Assembly (NCBI GenBank): GCA_017471245.1
Contig: JAFUVB010000104.1
Span: forward strand, 1 to 36,432
Length of the DNA stretch: 36,432 nucleotides
Source: Prevotella sp.
Lineage (GTDB): Bacteria > Bacteroidota > Bacteroidia > Bacteroidales > Bacteroidaceae
Reading direction: 5' to 3'
Both the position numbers and the translations under genes were made by a program. A model generated the notes under the pieces. It was not told the origin of the DNA, ran no database searches, and was given only the letters and a program-made list of their open reading frames with translations. Shown here one piece after another: positions 30,401 to 36,432 of the stretch; position 1 is the first letter of the stretch, and each line of letters begins with the position of its first letter.

Positions 30401-30693
30401 ACTGCGGCATAGCATGGACATCGCCCTACGAAGTGGACATTTCGAAAGCCATTCGGAAAGGGAAAAACAAACTGGAAATTGATGTTGTGAACACATGGCA
30501 CAATGCCTTGAAGGGCGCCGACATCGGTAGACCGCCTTACGAAGGCATCTGGACCAATGCCAAATACCGCACTAAGGGCGACAGTCTGTTGCCTGCCGGA
30601 TTGATAGGAATTACCGACGGCAATCTCGAAAACGGGCGTGCCGTGATCAGAATAGTGGAAAAATTCAGGCAGAAAACAAAGAAAAACAAATGA
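27445..30693 (+). CDS. GH106 alpha-L-rhamnosidase
   Basis: The 1082-residue exported enzyme (signal ending VAGGTA, then Q) begins with the GH106 signature PWTFWYWMYGAVSKEGIKAD, then MKDVGLGGCYLMPI and LGLELGIHICDGFALAGGPW. The barrel carries YLHVDSWECGCQNW (E449 a likely catalytic residue) and FSSESIAPTMVSDG. The C-terminal half has a beta-sandwich carbohydrate-binding domain (HVWLNGIDCGIAWTSPYEVDI). GH106 enzymes remove alpha-L-rhamnose from rhamnogalacturonans, including RG-II (BT0986). Length is as expected. The stop codon overlaps the ATG of the esterase gene (ATGA at 30690-30693), so the two are translationally coupled. Confidence 0.92.
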   Translation: MIKRYFLGVLLAAMVAGGTAQNSVPAVVGTHPSWYTALTSPNKMARPWTFWYWMYGAVSKEGIKADLQAMKDVGLGGCYLMPIRGAQERPEYQGEAQQLSPRFWEMIDYAMQQADSLGLELGIHICDGFALAGGPWIAPEESMQKVVWSETFATGQLKGLTLQRPQAYEGYYEDIATYAIPVARQDEFNLQVAADSENGKTRLTCSSTMTRNAKGVFSAAEPAWIQYDFLSPRLFRNIEIAANGTNMQAQRMTIEVSDDGKLFRVVKHLVPPRQGWQNYDYNTTFAFPVTTARYWRLSWTPEGTEPGSEDLDAAKWRPRLGLKNATLSNLPRIDNWEGKAGFAWRIAPETTAEELPDADCVRREDVVKLELDGDQVSTSFMANRPYRIIRMGHTSTGYTNATGGGGKGLECDKFSQAAVNRQIDHWFARFAERQPSGKPVKYLHVDSWECGCQNWSSGFAAAFRQRRGYDLMSLLPVMAGIPMESAEMSEQVLRDVRLTINDLIHEVFFATVQKRAHDMGMLFSSESIAPTMVSDGLLHYRYSDIPMGEYWLNSPTHDKPNDMLDAISGAHIYGKNIVQAEGFTEVRGVWNETPAMVKPLLDRNFALGMNRLFFHVFTHNPWTDRKPGMTLDGIGLFFQRDQTWFSEAKAFVNYITRCQKLLQWGRPVADIAVYTGEEMPSRALTPDRLVPMLPGLFGKGRVESEHRRLANVGQPMEESPVGVHHSAGILDMKDWINPLHGYLYDSMNKDALLHQPFSYRVLVVPEGCRVGEEAKAKIAALRQQGIMVIDKPYHDETLKGVPRDVELSRGLAFTHRRNGNTDIYFIANQTGEQRIGRMVFNVSGKKAALYNPQSNSIIAVKPVNHNGQQIINYSFPKGGSVFVIFSDSLTAMKEVRPVAEIQTNNISSPWAIEFKENGKVLRNCQLSDWTANADDQVKYYSGRARYATTFSHKPRKPKVPRGELASVVLQLGEVCDVAHVWLNGIDCGIAWTSPYEVDISKAIRKGKNKLEIDVVNTWHNALKGADIGRPPYEGIWTNAKYRTKGDSLLPAGLIGITDGNLENGRAVIRIVEKFRQKTKKNK

Positions 30694-32096
30694 ATATGAA
30701 GAAGTTATGTATGTTCTTGACCACCCTGTTCGTAGCAGCGGGAGTCAATGCGAAGGTCACATTACCTAAGATGTTCAGCAACGGAATGGTATTGCAGCGC
30801 GAGGCAAAAGTTAGTCTTTGGGGCGAGGCAAAGCAAAACGCCACGATGAAAATCATCACTTCGTGGGACAACCGCACCTATTTAGTGAAGGCAGACGGTG
30901 AAGGAAAGTGGAAGTCATCGGTGATGACGCCCAAGGCAGGCGGACCTTTCACCATCACTTTCAACGACGGAGAGAAGACAATACTTGAGGATGTGCTCAT
31001 CGGAGAGGTATGGATATGCAGCGGACAGAGCAATATGGAGATGCAAATGAAGGGTTTCAAGGCGCAGCCAGTGACAGGAGCCATCGCCGATTGCCTGCAC
31101 AGCACCGACAAACAGCTACGTATGTTCACCGTGAAGCGCAACAGTCAGTTTGCGCCTGTTGACGATGTGAGCGGCTCCTGGATGGAAGCCAATCCGGGAA
31201 ACACGCGCGAATTCAGCGCAACAGCCTACTATTTCGGTCGCGAACTGCGCCAGGTGCTGGGCGTTCCCGTAGGTCTCATCGCCGTTTCATGGGGCGGAAG
31301 TGCCTGCGAAGCATGGATGACAGCCGACTGGCTCAAGGCTTTTCCCGATGCCAAGATACCGCAAACGCCCGAAGACATCAAGTCGAAGAACCGCACACCC
31401 ACCGTATTATATAACGGAATGTTGCATCCGCTCATCGGATATGGCATGCGCGGAGTGATCTGGTATCAGGGCGAGGACAACGTTCCGCGCTATCAGACCT
31501 ACGCAGACATGCTTTCCACGATGATTCGCGGATGGCGCAGCGACTGGAATCAGGGTGATTTCCCGTTCTATTATTGTCAGATTGCGCCTTACGACTACAG
31601 CCTGATCGACTGGGATACCAACAGTGCCTTGTTGCGCGAACAGCAGTCGAAGGTGGAGCGGATGGTGGAAAACACGGGCATGGCAGTGCTGATGGATGCC
31701 GGTCTGGAATATGGTATTCATCCTCGAAAGAAGCGTGAGGCAGGGGAGCGACTGGCGTTCCTGGCATTGCGAAACACCTATGGCATTCAGGGAATTCCCG
31801 AGCATGCCCGCTACGAAAGTGTGGAGTTCAAGAACGATACGGCAGTAGTTGCCTTCGACCGTTCAAAGGAATGGGTGTATTTCAATAACGGCACCACCAG
31901 CAATCTGTTCGAAATTGCCGGTGAAGACCGTGTCTTCCATCCCGCAAAGGTATGGATCGACCGTAATAGAGTATACGTGAGGAGTGACGATGTGCCGCAT
32001 CCTGTGGCTGTGCGCTATGCTTTCCGCAACTGGGCAGACGGTGATCTCTTCTGCGATGGGCTTCCCGTCAGTTCGTTCCGCACAGATAACTGGTAG
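30690..32096 (+). CDS. sialate O-acetylesterase-type carbohydrate esterase (SASA / CE20-like)
   Basis: The 468-residue exported protein (signal MNMKKLCMFLTTLFVAAGVNA) has an Ig-like N-terminal domain (LPKMFSNGMVLQREAKVSLWGEA) followed by the SGNH-type esterase core. The nucleophile block is ICSGQSNMEM, then GLIAVSWGGSACEAWM, GVIWYQGEDN, and the His block GIHPRKKREAGERLAFLAL. This is the usual layout of SASA proteins. In a pectin cluster it most likely removes acetyl groups from plant sugars rather than from sialic acid (inference). ATG 30690 overlaps the GH106 stop; ATG 30696 would do equally well for the signal peptide. The next gene is on the opposite strand, 48 bp away, with a small palindrome (AAAGCGCTTT) between them. 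Confidence 0.88.
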   Translation: MNMKKLCMFLTTLFVAAGVNAKVTLPKMFSNGMVLQREAKVSLWGEAKQNATMKIITSWDNRTYLVKADGEGKWKSSVMTPKAGGPFTITFNDGEKTILEDVLIGEVWICSGQSNMEMQMKGFKAQPVTGAIADCLHSTDKQLRMFTVKRNSQFAPVDDVSGSWMEANPGNTREFSATAYYFGRELRQVLGVPVGLIAVSWGGSACEAWMTADWLKAFPDAKIPQTPEDIKSKNRTPTVLYNGMLHPLIGYGMRGVIWYQGEDNVPRYQTYADMLSTMIRGWRSDWNQGDFPFYYCQIAPYDYSLIDWDTNSALLREQQSKVERMVENTGMAVLMDAGLEYGIHPRKKREAGERLAFLALRNTYGIQGIPEHARYESVEFKNDTAVVAFDRSKEWVYFNNGTTSNLFEIAGEDRVFHPAKVWIDRNRVYVRSDDVPHPVAVRYAFRNWADGDLFCDGLPVSSFRTDNW

Positions 32097-32143
32097 TAGT
32101 TCTTGCGGCAGCGGTGCTTCAGATGGCAAACTGAGTGGTAGTA

Positions 32144-33139
32144 TTAAAGCGCTTTTATGGAAAAAGCCTCTATAAATGGTATCCTCTCATGATTTGCATG
32201 GTAGTCTATCCATGCCTTCTCTTCGTGGCTCAAATGAGAGATTTCACGAGATGACTTATTCCCGAAGTTTGAACATACTGCTTCAAGGACATTGATTTCA
32301 TCATCTGTAAACATCGACATATCAGCCTCCTGCGAAGCTGTCAATATGCTTCCAACGAAATCACCTACCTGGCGGAGTTCCTGTTTCACTTCAGAGAATT
32401 CACTATATACCCTATCCCATCGGTCAGGAACAGGGCCAAAGTCTATGGCTCTATAGGACAATCCTGTCATTGCCAGGCCACGCTCGCGATATGAGAGGAA
32501 ATCCACATAGAACAGCAACTTATTCATCTTTGTACACCACACATCATCACACCTATTTATTATATATAGCATGATGTTCTTCAACCTGACCAATGAAGTC
32601 TGAGCAAAACCATTGTTCATTCCACGAGACTCATTGAATATTCGTCGTGTCTCATACTGTTCCAGTTTGTAGGCGCTACTCTCGGTGATTGTTGCCTTCA
32701 CTTTAGCTGTTATCTTTTCGTATTCCGATGCACTTAACTCATTTTTGGAACTTTCCACCATTTCCAACATCACCTTGGGATTCATTATTGAGCGTATCAT
32801 CCTGCCATTAGATACGTTAGGCACTTCGCCCTGCTCATACAGCCGATACTGGTTGATGCCGATACCAAGTATCAGCGACATCTTGGCGGCACTGATTCCA
32901 TACCGCTGGCGAACAGCAATAATCTCATCAGTATAGGGAATGCCATACTTCGCCCGATACTGATTGGTTACCTGTTCATAGCAAGCGGTATCACTCTCTG
33001 TGGTAGTAAACTGCTCATTATGTTCGTCATCACGAAACGCAATATGCACGTATGGGAACTTCTCTCCACGAAAATCCCATGTGTCTTTCTCATAGACAAT
33101 TCTCATGGGCTTGCCTGAATATGGACTATTTACTATCAT
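32144..33139 (-). CDS. Panacea (DUF4065/SocA-like) antitoxin with MqsA-like N-terminus and HTH
   Basis: The 331-residue protein has three parts. Residues 1-70 resemble an MqsA-type N-terminal domain, but the usual paired CxxC zinc ligands are replaced (NSPYSGKPM). Residues about 72-115 are a helix-turn-helix (YGISAAKMSLILGIGINQYRLYEQG). Residues about 185-325 are the Panacea domain: RLKNIMLYII, then WCTKMNKLLFYVDFLSY, GLAMTGLSYRAIDFGPVP and SREISHLSHEEKAW. Panacea domains neutralise many unrelated toxins. It overlaps the upstream toxin by ATGA (33136-33139), so the order is toxin then antitoxin, as in mqsRA. Autorepression through the HTH is likely. Confidence 0.88.
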   Translation of the reverse strand: MIVNSPYSGKPMRIVYEKDTWDFRGEKFPYVHIAFRDDEHNEQFTTTESDTACYEQVTNQYRAKYGIPYTDEIIAVRQRYGISAAKMSLILGIGINQYRLYEQGEVPNVSNGRMIRSIMNPKVMLEMVESSKNELSASEYEKITAKVKATITESSAYKLEQYETRRIFNESRGMNNGFAQTSLVRLKNIMLYIINRCDDVWCTKMNKLLFYVDFLSYRERGLAMTGLSYRAIDFGPVPDRWDRVYSEFSEVKQELRQVGDFVGSILTASQEADMSMFTDDEINVLEAVCSNFGNKSSREISHLSHEEKAWIDYHANHERIPFIEAFSIKAL

Positions 33140-33495
33140 AACTCTGAAGATTTAAATGGATACTGCATAGGATGTTCTGCTAAATGAAACGAGATGCAGA
33201 TTGTCTGGCCGTTTTGATAACCCAACGTTATCTTGATATACACCTCTCTACCCTTAACGTCTTTTCCGAACACCCACATTTCGCCCTGTTGATTCAATAC
33301 ATCAATGACGGGCCCTTCTACGTAGTCTTGTATTTGTAGGCTCTTAACTATTAATTCACGCTGCAAAGGTGTTATATCAAGCTGCTGTAAAGCTTCTTTA
33401 TTCTTTTGTCTGTCATCACGGAAGATAATGCCAAAGACCTTTACTTTTGCATTAAACTGCTCCAAAAATTTCTGAACTTCTTCTTTCGTTATCAT
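33136..33495 (-). CDS. MqsR-family toxin (putative mRNA interferase)
   Basis: The 119-residue protein resembles Bacteroidota MqsR-family toxins: FLEQFNAKVKVFGIIFRDDR near the start, then VKSLQIQDYVEGPVID, MWVFGKDVKGREVYIKI and ICISFHLAEHPMQYPF. It is a little longer than E. coli MqsR (98 residues). The strand KGREVYIKI corresponds to the MqsR core, which cleaves mRNA as a ribosome-independent RNase. A Panacea antitoxin follows with a 4-bp overlap. A good promoter lies just upstream. The toxin assignment rests on motif resemblance plus gene order; I cannot show activity. Confidence 0.85.
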   Translation of the reverse strand: MITKEEVQKFLEQFNAKVKVFGIIFRDDRQKNKEALQQLDITPLQRELIVKSLQIQDYVEGPVIDVLNQQGEMWVFGKDVKGREVYIKITLGYQNGQTICISFHLAEHPMQYPFKSSEL

Positions 33496-33513
33496 TACTC
33501 AAATGTTTGGGTG

Positions 33514-33544
33514 CAAAAATACAATAATTATTTGAATAAACCAA
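33514..33544 (-). promoter_or_regulatory. promoter of the MqsR/Panacea operon
   Basis: Read on the minus strand, TTG (33544-33542) is followed after 20 nt by TATTTTTG (33521-33514), a full TAnnTTTG match, 18 nt upstream of ATG 33495. Confidence 0.8.
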
Positions 33545-33653
33545 ATTTCACAATCTTAAAGTTGTATTTCGACACAAAGTGTTTTAAGAGTGCATTTGTT
33601 TTACCTTCGTTAGAATCTGACAAGAGAGTCTGTCAGCATGCCTTTCTGAAAAT

Positions 33654-33688
33654 GCGAAGTGCCTGCGAATCACTCGCAGGCACCTCGC
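33654..33688 (-). terminator. strong hairpin downstream of the 803-residue secreted protein gene
   Basis: TGCCTGCGA (33660-33668) and TCGCAGGCA (33674-33682) form a 9-bp stem with loop ATCAC. The stem extends outward by G-C, one A/C mismatch, then GCGA/TCGC, giving 14 pairs in all. It lies 25 bp past the stop of the minus-strand gene. There is no long U run, so it may also protect the 3' end. Confidence 0.7.
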
Positions 33689-33712
33689 TCGAAATATAAT
33701 ATTGGGTAATCA

Positions 33713-36124
33713 TTATTTCTTCAGGATCTTGCGCCCGTTCATAATCACGATGCCGCGGTAGCTGTCATTTACACGCTGACCTGAGAGGTTGTACATCTTT
33801 GCGTCGGCGATGTTTGTGTTACCATTGTCCATGAACAGTCCTTCAATTGCCGTAACGGTATCGCTGACACCCATGATTGCGATTTGCAGGTTCTTGGCAT
33901 CGGCAGCTTTGTCAGCATGCAGATAGCAGTATGTACCCCATATTGTATATCCTGTACCCGTGTGTTCTTCCAAACTACGTGTAGAACTGTTCCACGTCCA
34001 AGTAGATCCTGGGTTGGAACCGTCAAGATGATACATGTCACCTCTTGTTATCATCCAGATATGCTTGTTCTCCAGTTCTTCCTTCATGATGCTCTTGCGA
34101 TAGAACGTACCTTCGAAAGTGATTTTCGGAGAACCAGCCGGAGCATTGTTGTCGGTTACTTTTCCTGGTTCAGGCAAAGACCCGGAATTAGCTTCCTTGG
34201 TCACACCGCCGATGAAGTATATAGGAGCATCCAACTGAACATAATGGTTATGTCCGCCATTACCCACCAACAGTTCATATTTCTTGGTAGTGTCCGTATA
34301 ATCGGGATCTCTTGTCGGCTTGATGATATATGGTTTAGCCGCTTCCAGTCCCTCTGTGTCCAAGTCAACCCTCTTGAAGTCAATGCGTGTTGGATGTGCT
34401 GCTGTGATACCCACGAACTCGCTCAGCTGGCAGTCGCCACCGAAAGCAGCGCGCACCTGAGAACCCGTTAGGGCGATTGGCAAGCAAATGGTGTTCCACT
34501 TGTTCTTGGTCATCGTGCGGTTATAATATACTGTTGCCGGGAAATTGTAGCCTTCAAAGAACTGGGTGTGCTGATATGGATTTCCTTCTGACCACTGGTT
34601 TTGACCCGTAGTTTCATCATAATAAGGAACACTCGTTTCCATATCCCAGTCCTCATCCAAGAACAGAGCCTGCTTGCCATGAGCATAGAGGTGAACATTT
34701 CCTATCACAGTCCATCCTTTGGCTTCTTCTGTACGTATACCCAGCGTCACCTTGGTGTTATCTTTCAATTCAATATAGAACTCGAGAATATATGCCCTGG
34801 AGTCGTGGTCAAACACATAGCCAGCTGAAACACCGCTGTGAGGTGTGATGTTGTTGCCTTCAACCTTGTTCATGGGTATGATGGGCAATTCCTGAAGGTT
34901 GACAACAGTCTCGCCATCTATCTCAGTTTCTGTCTGCACAAAGAAATAGGCATTTGCTTTATCGGGATCTGTACTCTTCTGGTTAGTCAAGCCCGTATTA
35001 TCGTCATAATACAGAGCTTGCGCAGTCATCTTATACAAACCGTCATTCAAGTTCTGCACTCCAGACATCGTTAGTTCCTGAGAAAGTTTGATCTTCTCGT
35101 TGTAGATTTCTGCTGCATAGTATTGTGCACATGCACTGCGATAGTTGTCATCACTGTATTGACCGCTATAATTTGTTGTTCCTATATTCCTTCCGTATGT
35201 TGTTGAAGGAATGCTTACATATGGCTGAACTAACACTTCGTTCACCATCTTATCCTGATTGCGCTGGTGCCAGTGCTTGTTCGTTCCTGTTATCACCCAG
35301 TTGTCTTTTGTATATTCTTGATTCTCGGAGTCAATATCGGTTTCAATGAAAGCCGGAGCCTCAGCATCGCTCCAAACCCAATAGCGTCCGTCCTTGTTGT
35401 CACGCCCGAACTCTGCATCTTTCAGGAAAGAACCCAAATCCACGGCACCCCATGTTACGTTGTCCATAGCTTTTTTATAGTCCTCTTCTGAGACAAAGCG
35501 CCAGATGTTGTTATTTCCATTTTGGTTGACAAAGTAAACGTCGTTAGAATTGACTCCGTTGGTGCCGACATAGTTTGTTGTCGTTATATTGTAATTGTAT
35601 ATTCTGTAATTTGTAAAGGTCTTAGTGGCACCGTTCACAGTACTTTGTCCGGTTGGCTGTGTGAAAGTTGTAAACAACCAGTTAGGTCGACTATATTTAG
35701 TTCCTTTCTGAGCGGTTCCATCGCGATCCATATAAATATCAGTATTGGTAGTTCCATTCGGACTCATATAGTCTCCTTGTGCGGGATTGTCAATACGTCC
35801 TTGTATTGTATAAACAGTAGTTCCGTTATACGTGGTTTGCGCAACCTTCAGTCGCATACCAACGGAAGACAACACGGCATGCACTCCATACTGACCGCCA
35901 GCCGTCAGGAATTTTCCCGTCTTCACATTGTAGAGGTAAACGTAGCCATTCGTACTCTTGCTGACAGCGTCAGCCAAAGTGGTTCCATACCATACAATCT
36001 CTCCTGCAGGAACAGTGTATCCATTGTCATTGAAATTGGTGCTGGTAATATCTTGTGCCCTTGTCTCAAGGCTTCCGAACAACCCAAGACAGAAAACTAT
36101 TGCAAATAAAAACCTGTATTTCAT
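33713..36124 (-). CDS. large secreted protein with Prevotella-style C-terminal tail (possible T9SS cargo), function unknown
   Basis: From ATG 36124 the protein has 803 residues; the TTG at 36133 is less likely. The signal peptide (MKYRFLFAIVFCLGLFGSLETRA, here only outlined by its ends MKYRF and ETRA) precedes glutamine. The mature part is rich in Asn, Thr and Tyr. Near residue 60 it has YVYLYNVKTGKFLTAGG, a motif I have seen in Prevotella surface proteins. The C-terminus reads MYNLSGQRVN, then YRGIVIMNGRKILKK, a tail found on many secreted Prevotella proteins and similar to type IX sorting tails. I recognise no catalytic domain. Lower GC than the glycosidase region suggests a different history. 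A strong hairpin follows the stop codon. Confidence 0.8.
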   Translation of the reverse strand: MKYRFLFAIVFCLGLFGSLETRAQDITSTNFNDNGYTVPAGEIVWYGTTLADAVSKSTNGYVYLYNVKTGKFLTAGGQYGVHAVLSSVGMRLKVAQTTYNGTTVYTIQGRIDNPAQGDYMSPNGTTNTDIYMDRDGTAQKGTKYSRPNWLFTTFTQPTGQSTVNGATKTFTNYRIYNYNITTTNYVGTNGVNSNDVYFVNQNGNNNIWRFVSEEDYKKAMDNVTWGAVDLGSFLKDAEFGRDNKDGRYWVWSDAEAPAFIETDIDSENQEYTKDNWVITGTNKHWHQRNQDKMVNEVLVQPYVSIPSTTYGRNIGTTNYSGQYSDDNYRSACAQYYAAEIYNEKIKLSQELTMSGVQNLNDGLYKMTAQALYYDDNTGLTNQKSTDPDKANAYFFVQTETEIDGETVVNLQELPIIPMNKVEGNNITPHSGVSAGYVFDHDSRAYILEFYIELKDNTKVTLGIRTEEAKGWTVIGNVHLYAHGKQALFLDEDWDMETSVPYYDETTGQNQWSEGNPYQHTQFFEGYNFPATVYYNRTMTKNKWNTICLPIALTGSQVRAAFGGDCQLSEFVGITAAHPTRIDFKRVDLDTEGLEAAKPYIIKPTRDPDYTDTTKKYELLVGNGGHNHYVQLDAPIYFIGGVTKEANSGSLPEPGKVTDNNAPAGSPKITFEGTFYRKSIMKEELENKHIWMITRGDMYHLDGSNPGSTWTWNSSTRSLEEHTGTGYTIWGTYCYLHADKAADAKNLQIAIMGVSDTVTAIEGLFMDNGNTNIADAKMYNLSGQRVNDSYRGIVIMNGRKILKK

Positions 36125-36149
36125 GTTTCGCAAAATTTAAAGTTGTTAA

Positions 36150-36368
36150 TTATTCTTCTTCATCTTCATCATACCAAAGGTTGAAGTTATTCAAATTATA
36201 CACAGGAGTAGGCACAACGTCTTCTTCTTCGTCGTCCCAAAGCGTATTCTTTTTTGCGCCTTTACCGTTTCCGCCGGGGTCTCCTTCAATGATACGCCAG
36301 TTCGGGATAAGAAAGTTCTCTAAAAAGTTGGTAATCTGAGATATTTTTTGTACCTTTATAGATGATTT
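36150..36368 (-). pseudogene. acidic reading frame lacking a start codon (possible truncated gene)
   Basis: On the minus strand this frame is open for 72 codons and ends in TAA just upstream of the 803-residue protein. It contains NFLIPNWRIIEGDPGGNGKG, then WDDEEEDVVPTP and a tail NLWYDEDEEE. The strongly acidic, aromatic-rich composition looks like real coding sequence, yet no ATG and no suitable GTG or TTG occurs before the acidic part. A 5' truncation, perhaps by an insertion sequence at the window edge, would explain this. I recognise no family. Confidence 0.45.
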
Positions 36369-36404
36369 TCAGTTACTTATAAAGCGATACAAAAGAACAT
36401 ACTC

Positions 36405-36432
36405 ATGATTACCGATGACAAAATTACAGAAA
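36405..36432 (+). mobile_element. possible first codons of an IS982-like transposase (cut by window edge)
   Basis: ATG 36405 opens a frame reading MITDDKITE to the end of the window. Transposases of IS982-type elements in Bacteroidales often begin in this way (M-I-T-x-D-K-x-T-E-I-F). Nine residues are weak evidence. The lack of a start in the adjacent acidic frame fits an insertion here. No terminal inverted repeat can be confirmed. Confidence 0.3.

Overview
The window looks like a Bacteroidales chromosome segment, most likely Prevotella or a close relative. The signs are promoters of the Bacteroidota type (TTG, about 20 nt, TAnnTTTG), signal peptides that mostly end in A|Q, Bacteroidetes-type families (DUF4294, GH127, GH106), a secreted protein with a Prevotella-style C-terminal tail, and a toxin-antitoxin pair typical of gut Bacteroidota. 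This assignment is inference; there is no rRNA gene in the window.

Left flank (1-7.7 kb): the 3' end of an Eco57I-like restriction-modification gene, a non-coding stretch with two periodic palindrome arrays, a lipoprotein gene broken by an in-frame TAG, a DUF2442/HTH protein, aroQ with an O-methyltransferase, and an exported DUF4294 protein. On the minus strand is a compact Lrp/AsnC regulator - C26/M19 fusion peptidase - glutaminyl cyclase unit.

Centre (8.0-32.1 kb, plus strand): nine consecutive carbohydrate-active genes. In order they are GH127, a GH141-like beta-helix protein, GH78, a putative alpha-D-galacturonidase, a beta-propeller/GH2/malectin fusion (GH137-like plus GH2), a LacZ-type GH2, a second GH2, GH106 and a sialate-O-acetylesterase-type esterase. 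This set resembles the rhamnogalacturonan-II loci of Bacteroides thetaiotaomicron, so the likely job is dismantling complex pectin side chains in the periplasm. No SusC/SusD pair or hybrid two-component regulator lies in the window. The genes overlap or nearly touch except at two places: an array after GH78, and a 458-bp repeat-rich gap before the second GH2. The second GH2 and GH106 each carry the same upstream two-block motif, so the cluster is probably several transcription units.

Right flank (32.1-36.4 kb, minus strand): an MqsR-family toxin with a Panacea (DUF4065) antitoxin, a strong hairpin terminator, an 803-residue secreted protein, an acidic reading frame without a start codon, and, at the very edge, what may be the first codons of an IS transposase.

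The least expected signal is four intergenic arrays (879-961, 1055-1137, 13886-13990, 24286-24412). All have the same build, a 17-bp imperfect palindrome plus a 5-bp spacer giving an exact 22-bp period, but the core sequences differ and some differences are compensatory. Separately, seven of the ten intact predicted signal peptides would leave an N-terminal glutamine, the substrate of the glutaminyl cyclase encoded here.
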